DNA from: Endomicrobiia bacterium
GTDB taxonomy: Bacteria > Elusimicrobiota > Endomicrobiia > Endomicrobiales > Endomicrobiaceae
Reading direction: 5' to 3'
Assembly (NCBI GenBank): GCA_025998475.1
Contig: BNVZ01000031.1
Location: 1 to 11,622 of the forward strand
DNA length: 11,622 bases
Positions 6,792 through 11,622 of this stretch are shown in pieces. Under the pieces are notes generated by a model. The model searched no databases, was not told where the DNA came from, and saw only the letters and a program-made list of their open reading frames with translations. Made by a program: the position numbers and the translations under genes. Positions within the stretch are counted from its first letter, which is position 1. Every line of letters starts with the position of its first letter.

Positions 6792-7837
6792 TTTTCTATC
6801 TCCGCAAAAACACTTTCTGGTTTAATATCATTTATATTGTCGGGATTACTATAATTTTCAATAAGAGAAAAATGTCCTATATAAGGAGATGTTTCATTAA
6901 TATCGGAAGATCCAAATACAAAAACTGACGGTGTTTGCAAAACAGCAGCTAAATGCATTGAGCCCGTGTCTGCTCCGACAGCAACTTTGCTCTTTAATAA
7001 AACTCCGGCAAGTTCTTCTATTGTGGTTTTACCACACAAATCTACAACCTTGCTAGATCGTATTTTTCCAAAATCGCATTTGAGGCCTAAGATTACAATA
7101 TGCATACTTGTATATTTCTTTGTTATTATATCAATAAGTTTACAATAGTTAGGTATACTCCAGTCTTTTCCCTTTCCCCTTGCAAAAGGAAGAAGTGTAA
7201 TAAAATCTTTTGAAAATTTGTTTGACGCTTCCTGATGCTTGTCGTACTTAAGAGTCTTTGCCGGTAAAATATTAATTCGTTTTGGATTTTTCACTGCGTT
7301 ATAGCTTTGTTCACAATGACAATCTACGTAAAGCCCGTTATCTTGTAAAATTTTTTTGACGTTTTTTTCAATGTCATCATTTATTTTTATATTTACTTCG
7401 GGTTTAAAAATTTTACCTGTTAAAAAATGAACGGGTTCAAGATTACGAAGAGTAGCATTAAGACATGATTTTTTAGGATACACTTCTTTTATTAAAAAAT
7501 TACTAAATTCTTTCATTCCGGGAACGCCAAGTTTTATTTTTGCTTTTGCAAATTTTGCCAAAGCAGCACTTCTCAAAAGTCCTTGTAAATCTACAATAAT
7601 GTCATATTCTATCTTTTTTACTTTTTTTAATACTTCAAAAAAACCTTTTAATCCTTTTTCTCTGTCCCACGTTATAATTTTATCAACATCGCAACAAATT
7701 TTAAGCAGAGGCTCCCAATTGTTAAAAACAACCCAGCTTATCTCGCATCCGCAATACGCCTGTTTTAAAGCATTTGCACAAGGCAACGCTTGTATAATAT
7801 CGCCAAAAGAACTGGGTTTGATAATCAAAATTTTCAT
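6779..7837 (-). CDS. waaC: LPS heptosyltransferase, WaaC-like, with an in-frame repeat-derived insert
   Basis: This 352-residue family 9 glycosyltransferase starts ILIIKPSSFGDIIQALPCAN, with the conserved Asp at 13, and has VDLQGLLRSA (82-91), typical of heptosyltransferase I, which attaches the first heptose to Kdo. The donor-binding signature GADTGSMHLAA is at 288-298. Between the two domains, residues ~171-210 form an extra segment that begins CHCEQSYNAVKNPKR. Its DNA, TGTCATTGTGAACAAAGC, differs from the widespread repeat core TGTCATTGCGAGCGAAGC only by transitions. The frame stays open through it, so the protein seems to tolerate the insertion between domains. No Shine-Dalgarno is evident before ATG 7837. 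A possible promoter lies about 45 bases upstream. It is the first gene of a two-gene operon with the overlapping downstream heptosyltransferase. WaaC is preferred over WaaF or WaaQ because of DLQGLLRSA; confidence in the exact paralogue is moderate. Confidence 0.85.
   Translation of the reverse strand: MKILIIKPSSFGDIIQALPCANALKQAYCGCEISWVVFNNWEPLLKICCDVDKIITWDREKGLKGFFEVLKKVKKIEYDIIVDLQGLLRSAALAKFAKAKIKLGVPGMKEFSNFLIKEVYPKKSCLNATLRNLEPVHFLTGKIFKPEVNIKINDDIEKNVKKILQDNGLYVDCHCEQSYNAVKNPKRINILPAKTLKYDKHQEASNKFSKDFITLLPFARGKGKDWSIPNYCKLIDIITKKYTSMHIVILGLKCDFGKIRSSKVVDLCGKTTIEELAGVLLKSKVAVGADTGSMHLAAVLQTPSVFVFGSSDINETSPYIGHFSLIENYSNPDNINDIKPESVFAEIEKWIK
7284..7321 (-). repeat. REP-like element embedded in the waaC-like gene
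   Basis: The reverse strand reads TGTCATTGTGAACAAAGC at 7321-7304, then TATAACGCAGTG. Against the dispersed repeat start TGTCATTGCGAGCGAAGC there are only C-to-T and G-to-A differences. It is translated as CHCEQSYNAV inside the heptosyltransferase. Similar in-frame palindromic element insertions are known from Rickettsia (RPE). The far end of the inserted segment is not obvious and may extend to about 7210. Confidence 0.5.
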
Positions 7838-7857
7838 ATTTATTGTGTACTGTTAAA

Positions 7858-7886
7858 ATAATTTTAAGATAACATCTTACAGTCAA
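7858..7886 (-). promoter_or_regulatory. Possible promoter of the heptosyltransferase operon
   Basis: On the reverse strand TTGACT (7886-7881) fits a -35 box well. The best -10 choices downstream are TAAAAT after 14 bases or AATTAT after 17 bases, neither ideal. The site is within the 80 bases between IS copy 3 and the first heptosyltransferase start, and no other promoter-like pair is seen there. Confidence 0.3.
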
Positions 7887-7919
7887 CCACGACAAATGCA
7901 TAAAAGATAAAGGAACATT

Positions 7920-8386
7920 AGACCTCTTGCACAACTAAGTGTTAAATTCAAAATTACAAACACCTGAAACCTAAGTTAAATCGCAGTCCAAAGGGTCTTT
8001 TGCTATTACTTATCTATCTTTTAGACTATTTTGAACCTTTTAACAAATACTTTAATGTTTTCTACTATAATCATCTGATAAAATCTTTCTATTTAACTCT
8101 TTATCTTCTTTTGTCAGCTTTTTAGTGTTTCTTTGATCTCTTTTTTTAAAACTAGTGTGTTTGTATGTATTTTGCCTACTAGATCTATAGTCCTTCTTTG
8201 AGACTATTTTGACCCTTTTTGCTCTTACCCTATCTATTCTTCTATCTGTCATTGCTATCCTTTGTTTTATCAAATGCTTTCTTTACTCCCGTTAATACTA
8301 AACCCATTCCATCTGACGCGCCTGCTTTCTTTTTCTGTTTCATAGTACTTCTATTGTACTTTTATATGTTAGTTATTAAGAGGTCT
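7920..8386 (-). mobile_element. IS5-family deletion derivative, inverted (copy 3, 467 bp)
   Basis: The ends AGACCTCTT (7920-7928) and AAGAGGTCT (8378-8386) match copies 1 and 2, and the element is inverted relative to them. A possible ATT target duplication flanks it on both sides. The reverse strand still encodes a 73-residue frame (8273-8052) joining a short N-terminal part (IKQRIAMTDRR) to the C-terminal transposase segment NTYKHTSFKKRDQRNTKKLT. The central catalytic region is missing. The segment AAAAAGGGTCAAAATAGTCT in the middle resembles the right-end sequence of the family, so the element may be a recombinant of two derivatives. It lies upstream of the heptosyltransferase operon and cannot transpose by itself. 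Confidence 0.8.
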
Positions 8387-8660
8387 ATTATAATTTAAAA
8401 GTAGAATTAATCAAAAAAATAAACAACATTTTGTCACAGTTCGAGCGTAGTTTAAGAAATAACAGATTACCACAGCGTTAGCATTGTTAGCTTAGTCTTA
8501 GCATTTAAAAGCCTGCAAAGGCATTAAATTTGTTATTTTTAGACTTTTTAGATGTAGAAGTTAAGGTTGATGAAATACAGATCTTAAATCACTTGCTAAT
8601 TATCGAAATATGTGATATCTTCTAATTGTAACTGTGATAGGAAAATAACGGGGGTAAGAA
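8387..8660. other. Intergenic region before the lipoprotein gene
   Basis: This 274-base stretch has one open frame at 8508-8622 on the plus strand (KPAKALNLLFLDFLDVEVKV and onwards, ending at TAA) that has no start codon of its own and no recognised family. It may be the tail of a lost gene. A small hairpin GCCT/AGGC (about 8511-8522) is within it. The lipoprotein's ribosome site, GGGGGT at 8650-8655, stands at the far end. Confidence 0.4.
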
Positions 8661-9584
8661 ATGAAGATAAGAAATATAAGACTGTCAATCTCAGTTGTTT
8701 TAGTTGGTTTTTTATGCTTAAGCTCATGCGATAAAAAGAATGCTTTTCTTGTAAACAGAAGGACCGCTACTCCAAAAAAGATAGAAGAAGATAAAGCAAC
8801 GGAAGAACGGAGAAAGAAAGAAGAAGCGGAAAAGAAAGAAAAAGAAGAAGAAAAAAGATTGAAAGAGGGAACTAGAAAGAGAGAAGAAGAAGAGGAAATT
8901 AGAATGAAAGAAGAAGCGAAAAAGAAAGAAGAAGAAGATAATGAAAGAAAGAGAAATGCACCGAGCGGCAGTTCTACTTCGAGCAGTTCAGGCTTAAGCT
9001 CAAGCAGTTCAAATTCCTCGCCAGATAAAGAAAAAGGACTAGTAGATAGGCTCATCAAGGAGCTCGAGGTGTTCATCGAAGGGCTCTCCAAGAACATCCA
9101 CGTCCACACCGCCTTCACCAAAGCCGTCAAAGTTATCAAATTCGCCCACAGAGTCAACGCTGCCTCCGACGTCACCGCCGACGCCCGCGCCGCCGCCAAA
9201 GCCGCCCGCAGCGCCATCTCCGCCGCCCGCTACGCCGCCTTCGAAGCCGTCTACGACAAAGCCATCATCGACTACAAAGCCGCCAATCCCGGCGACGCCA
9301 TCGTCATCGCTACCTGCGCCGCCCTCGCCGCCGCCGAGGCCTCCCCCGACAACAACGCCGCCCAAGCCGCCCGCGCCGCCGCCGTTGCCGCCCTAGCTTG
9401 TATCAACGTTTTCGCCCCCACCGGCTCCTCCTACACCCCCGACCGCGCCGTTGCAGACACCGCCGCCTACGCCAAAAAAATTGATAGCACGCAAAACAAA
9501 GACCTCGCCGATACCGCCAACAAAGCCGTTGAAATAGTCACAATCTTAGCTGCCAAAGCAAACAAGTGGGTCAAAAAAGCTTAG
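8661..9584 (+). CDS. Lipoprotein with K/E coiled-coil stalk, Ser linker and GC-rich Ala domain
   Basis: The 307-residue product begins with a basic N-terminus and hydrophobic segment ending in the lipobox LSSC (Cys 23), so it is predicted to be a lipid-anchored envelope protein. Residues ~39-98 are almost only Glu, Lys and Arg and should form a long charged helix or coiled coil. Residues ~102-120 are Ser-rich. From ~150 to 280 the protein is mostly Ala with Asp, Lys and Val, giving a helical, repetitive domain. The gene changes composition abruptly at about 9040: individual 60-base lines between 9181 and 9420 have 58-82% G+C, against about a third in neighbouring genes, and third positions are nearly always C or A. 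ATG 8661 is preceded by GGGGGT with six bases' spacing. I recognise no family. A surface-exposed host-interaction protein is an inference from architecture only. Confidence 0.8.
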   Translation: MKIRNIRLSISVVLVGFLCLSSCDKKNAFLVNRRTATPKKIEEDKATEERRKKEEAEKKEKEEEKRLKEGTRKREEEEEIRMKEEAKKKEEEDNERKRNAPSGSSTSSSSGLSSSSSNSSPDKEKGLVDRLIKELEVFIEGLSKNIHVHTAFTKAVKVIKFAHRVNAASDVTADARAAAKAARSAISAARYAAFEAVYDKAIIDYKAANPGDAIVIATCAALAAAEASPDNNAAQAARAAAVAALACINVFAPTGSSYTPDRAVADTAAYAKKIDSTQNKDLADTANKAVEIVTILAAKANKWVKKA

Positions 9585-9614
9585 CATAGTTCTTCATCGA
9601 GCAGTTCAAGTAGA
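9585..9614 (+). other. In-frame Ser-rich tail after the lipoprotein stop
   Basis: Immediately after TAG (9582-9584), the same frame reads HSSSSSSSR and then TAA. The DNA (TTCTTCATCGAGCAGTTCAAG) closely resembles the gene's own Ser linker at about 8970-9016. It may be the remnant of a longer, modular protein with repeated linkers, or a readthrough tail. Confidence 0.5.
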
Positions 9615-9684
9615 TAAAGTTTTTGAGCAGTGACACAGATACAGACTAGTTGTGATATTTACAAAAAAAGATATGTAGAGAGAA

Positions 9685-9774
9685 ATGAAAAAACTAGGGG
9701 ATTTTGGGGTTACCAGCGGCGCAATGAAAATTCATAAGCTTTCTGGAGATTCATCTCGTCTTATGCAAATTTAA
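9685..9774 (+). CDS. Tiny ORF of unknown significance (29 residues)
   Basis: ATG 9685 opens a 29-codon frame with KKLGDFGVTSGAMKIHKLSG, preceded by the purine-rich AGAGAG a few bases upstream. It ends at TAA 9772-9774 inside the duplicated unit that belongs to the neighbouring pseudogene. It is more likely chance or debris than a gene, and no family is recognised. Confidence 0.15.
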   Translation: MKKLGDFGVTSGAMKIHKLSGDSSRLMQI

Positions 9775-9881
9775 GATAAAATATCAATATACACTTATTG
9801 GCATTTTTCATCTTGATCTATATAAATTTAAAATAAAATGTCTGTCTAAAGTACACTTATCAGCATTCTTCATCAACTCAA
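9767..9881. repeat. Degenerate tandem duplication, period 57
   Basis: The unit beginning AAATTTAAGATAAAAT at 9767 is repeated from 9824 (AAATTTAAAATAAAATG), and the second half of each contains TACACTTAT followed by a GCATTnTTCATC string. In the reverse strand this duplicates the 3' end of the DUF5675 pseudogene: MKNADKCTL in the gene corresponds to MKNANKCI beyond its stop. Confidence 0.65.
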
Positions 9882-10240
9882 CAATCTTTCTCTCTGTTGT
9901 TCTGGAATGTTTGATAACACCATCGCTTACAAGATCACCAACTAAAATACATCCAGTAGAATCAACGTAAGTGTTACCAGCATGTATCCTTATTGCCTCA
10001 TGATTTGCTACATCTGATAGCAGCGAAGTAACCTACTAAAACGTTTAGACTCTGTAAGTATAGTCTTGTATAACTTAGGTTCTATCAACAACCTTGAATC
10101 TTTTGACCTTTCAACGCTTGAGCAAAATAATGTTGTAGAGTCATTTAAATATATCGATCCTATGTGTAATCTTTTGCGTAATCTTTGCGATACAACGAGA
10201 ACTTTAGATCTTCTTCCATTAAACTGCTTTCCATTAATTG
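9808..10240 (-). pseudogene. DUF5675-family protein pseudogene, two frameshifts
   Basis: Reading the reverse strand, three frames together cover a DUF5675 protein: LKFSLYRKDYAKDYT, then IGSIYLNDSTTLFCSSVERS and LYKTILTESKRFSRLL, then LSDVANHEAIRIHAGNTYVD and STGCILVGDLVSDGV. The EAIRIHAGNTxxDTxGCILVG pattern is the family's signature. The function of DUF5675 is unsettled; it is often found with phage or secretion-related genes, and its His/Cys-bearing motif suggests an enzyme. The first frameshift is near 10185 (one base missing in KDYT/IG) and the second near 10022. The stop is at 9810-9808. A 57-base tandem duplication affects the 3' end. The composition is AT-rich like the rest of the window, so it was probably resident before it decayed. 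Confidence 0.72.
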
Positions 10241-10319
10241 TTAAACTATTGCCCCGCAAGCAAGCCATGAGGTAACCGCTTAAAGTAGTACAATTAGGCT
10301 ATGGAAACGCTTGAAAAAG

Positions 10320-10700
10320 CAGACAGCATAGTGCATATAAGATACACTATCATTTTGTAACGCCTAAAAGCATAAGAAAAGCTATATTTGATAATATTTA
10401 GCGTTGTAATAGTAATTCAAATAACAAAAGAAATTTGGTAACGCTGTAAACATAGAGTTTTGAGCAAATCGGAAATAGATGGCAATCACTCACTACCCAT
10501 TAAGTTGCAGCCCAAAGTTCTCACCAATGCCAAGTAATACAAGTTATTAAAAGTATAACAGCACGAGAGATGTTTCGCCGTCAATTGATTTAAAAAAAGA
10601 ACTTTGTGGGTGGCGGCATCGGAGCGATGGATACTTTGTTGCAGCAGTAGGCAAGTAGGAAACAGAAGGATTCTTGGGCACAGTAGGTGAGTAGGAAACA
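10320..10700 (+). pseudogene. IS200/IS605-type TnpA (Y1) transposase remnant
   Basis: TnpA of this group is a single-strand transposase with an HUH motif and one catalytic Tyr. Here frame pieces give DSIVHIRY, HYHFVTPKSIRKAIFDNI (10345-10398, then a stop), and DLKKELCGWRHRSDGYFVAA followed by VGK (10587-10655, then a stop). They match the family patterns YHFVxxxKYRxK and LKKxLWGGxxWSDGYFVATVGK. The HUH site, expected as DHVH, is eroded to GNHSLP near 10490. The C-terminal helix with the catalytic Tyr is missing. Frameshifts, stops and a tandem duplication show that it is long dead. The hairpin ends of the element are not recognisable. Confidence 0.7.
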
Positions 10701-10717
10701 GAAGGGACTCTTGGGCT
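10645..10717 (+). repeat. 36-bp imperfect tandem duplication
   Basis: The unit CAGTAGGCAAGTAGGAAACA (10645 onwards, through TTCTTGGGC) is repeated from 10681 with a few changes and one extra base. It lies at the end of the TnpA remnant, where the catalytic tyrosine helix would be. Confidence 0.75.
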
Positions 10718-10779
10718 ATGTTACTAAACAGGGGGTCAAAGATCTACAGCAACAATTACAGCTCTTCAATTTCCACTGC

Positions 10780-10892
10780 TGATACCGCACGTCTTGCTGT
10801 GTGGAGGTTTATTTACTGCTGTATTTGCCGGATCTGAATTCAACCTGAGCATTATTGGCTATCGTTAAAGAGGAAAATAAAAGACGCGCGAT
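10780..10892 (+). pseudogene. IS630-like transposase C-terminal remnant
   Basis: EVYLLLYLPDLNST in one frame (10804-10845) is followed, one frame over, by EHYWLSLKRKIKDAR (10847-10891). Joined, they match the IS630/Tc1-like end pattern LPPYSPDLNPIEHxWxxLKRxIR, which includes the third catalytic Glu. The earlier Asp-bearing part is not recognisable. The assignment depends on these two short segments and is moderate. Bases 10893-11090 contain no recognisable gene. Confidence 0.5.
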
Positions 10893-11072
10893 AAGAAACA
10901 GAGGATTTTCATACCAAGCCCCCCGCATCTTTGAAACTACGATATAGTGTGCAACTTAAAATGATTTGACTATAAATCGTTTGACTTTAAGCTTAAGCAA
11001 GAAACATGTCACTCCTTGGCTAACATCTAAAAACACGCCTATCCATTTCTCTAAGCGAGTGCAGATTTACTA

Positions 11073-11097
11073 AATATGGAATCCAGTTGGCCATATT
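11073..11097. repeat. Inverted repeat at the rpsI stop codon
   Basis: AATATGG (11073-11079) pairs with CCATATT (11091-11097) around an 11-base loop. It overlaps the rpsI stop (11098-11096). Without a following T-run on the reverse strand it is only a weak terminator candidate. Confidence 0.3.
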
Positions 11098-11491
11098 AAC
11101 GTTTTGAAAATTGAAAACGTTTTCTTGCTTTCGGTCTTCCTGGTTTTTTTCTTTCTACCATTCTTGAATCTCTAGTTAAAAGACCTTCTTTTTTCAATGC
11201 TGTTTTTGATGCTTCGTTAAGCTTTAAGATTACTCTTGCCAAACTGTGACTTACCGCTCCTGCCTGACCGCCTACACCACCACCATTAACATTAACATAA
11301 AAATCATAACTCCTCGTGCCTTCCCAGACAGCCATGGGCTCTAAAGCTACTTTTTTTAATCTTTCCAAACCACCGAAATATTCGTCTATAGTTTTATCAT
11401 TAATTATGATTTTGCCGTTACCATCCGAAACACTCACTCTAGCAACCGCGTTTTTTCTGCGTCCTGTGCTTAAATAAGAAATATTACTCAT
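11096..11491 (-). CDS. rpsI: 30S ribosomal protein S9
   Basis: S9 binds the 3' domain of 16S rRNA in the small subunit head, and its C-terminal tail reaches the P-site tRNA. The protein starts MSNISYLSTGRRKNAVARVS, with the conserved TGRRKxAVARV, continues with NVNGGGVGGQAGAVSHSLAR, and ends LLTRDSRMVERKKPGRPKAR and RFQFSKR, the invariant C-terminal tail. ATG 11491 is preferred over a GTG at 11515 because GGAGAG (11500-11495) lies a few bases upstream, the usual spacing, giving 131 residues. In most bacteria rpsI follows rplM (L13). The 130 bases upstream of it here do not read like the end of L13, so the pair seems to be separated or the L13 end lies further out. The composition matches the core genes. 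Confidence 0.97.
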   Translation of the reverse strand: MSNISYLSTGRRKNAVARVSVSDGNGKIIINDKTIDEYFGGLERLKKVALEPMAVWEGTRSYDFYVNVNGGGVGGQAGAVSHSLARVILKLNEASKTALKKEGLLTRDSRMVERKKPGRPKARKRFQFSKR

Positions 11492-11622
11492 TTTCTCTCC
11501 TGATATAATGCTCACTGTTACATACAGTAAACAAGTTAGTAGTAGTTGTGGGCTTTTTCTTGATGTTATAGGATTCTTTCTTTCCTTGAACCACCATTTA
11601 TTTTTTCAGGCTATGTTTGCTC
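11492..11622. other. Leader region upstream of rpsI
   Basis: Apart from the ribosome site (11495-11500), no gene end is recognised in the 131 bases upstream of rpsI in its reading direction. The L13 C-terminus expected from the usual rplM-rpsI operon is not seen in any frame. No convincing promoter pair is visible. Confidence 0.35.

Noticed and set aside
8600..9365. Long antisense ORFs across the lipoprotein gene (205 and 108 residues)
   Set aside because: They mirror the repetitive Lys/Glu, Ser and GCC-rich codons of the sense strand. Ser/Phe-rich or Gly/Val-rich peptides without a family signature are expected from such DNA.
9040..9480. Variable region of a diversity-generating retroelement
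   Set aside because: No reverse transcriptase, template repeat or matching second copy is visible in the window. Composition alone does not support it.
10066..10275. Plus-strand 69-residue ORF
   Set aside because: It is the antisense shadow of the DUF5675 pseudogene, whose reverse-strand frames carry the family motifs.
1..11622. CRISPR array or complete defence system
   Set aside because: No set of regularly spaced short repeats and no cas, restriction or toxin-antitoxin gene pair is visible. The repeats seen are tandem duplications or dispersed elements.

Overview
This is an AT-rich bacterial segment in which a few intact housekeeping genes sit among decaying DNA. Intact genes are recG (DNA repair helicase), two adjacent family-9 LPS heptosyltransferases, rpsI (ribosomal protein S9) and one unusual lipoprotein. 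The rest is pseudogenes, remnants of at least three transposase families and short repeats. The LPS genes point to a Gram-negative. The mix of core genes, dead insertion sequences and single-base frameshifts is typical of a recently host-restricted symbiont. An Endomicrobium-like (Elusimicrobiota) termite-protist symbiont is my best guess, but that is inference and no 16S sequence is present.

Layout. 1-570: no intact gene; a strong hairpin and a degraded palindromic repeat. 571-1089: a reverse-strand M16 peptidase start, broken by a stop codon and by a 291-bp IS5-family deletion derivative. 1548-1664: a small helix-turn-helix-like remnant in the frame of recG. 1713-3818: recG. 3957-4902: a near-full-length but dead IS5-family element. 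4922-5616: an Ogg2-type 8-oxoguanine glycosylase broken by one missing base in a G run. 5661-5873: an unrecognised short ORF. 5865-7837: two overlapping reverse-strand heptosyltransferase genes, the upstream one carrying an in-frame insert whose start resembles a dispersed palindromic repeat. 7920-8386: a third, inverted IS5-family remnant. 8661-9584: a lipoprotein with a Lys/Glu coiled-coil stalk, Ser linker and very GC-rich Ala domain. 9808-10240: a reverse-strand DUF5675 pseudogene with two frameshifts. 10320-10892: IS200/IS605 TnpA and IS630-like remnants. 11096-11491: rpsI, reverse strand.

Function. The heptosyltransferase pair forms one overlapping operon for the LPS inner core. RecG is a stand-alone repair gene, and the neighbouring base-excision glycosylase has been lost or is expressed only if the reading frame is corrected. 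No complete new defence or mobile system is visible. The most unusual items are the GC-rich lipoprotein domain and the repeat-derived peptide inside the heptosyltransferase.
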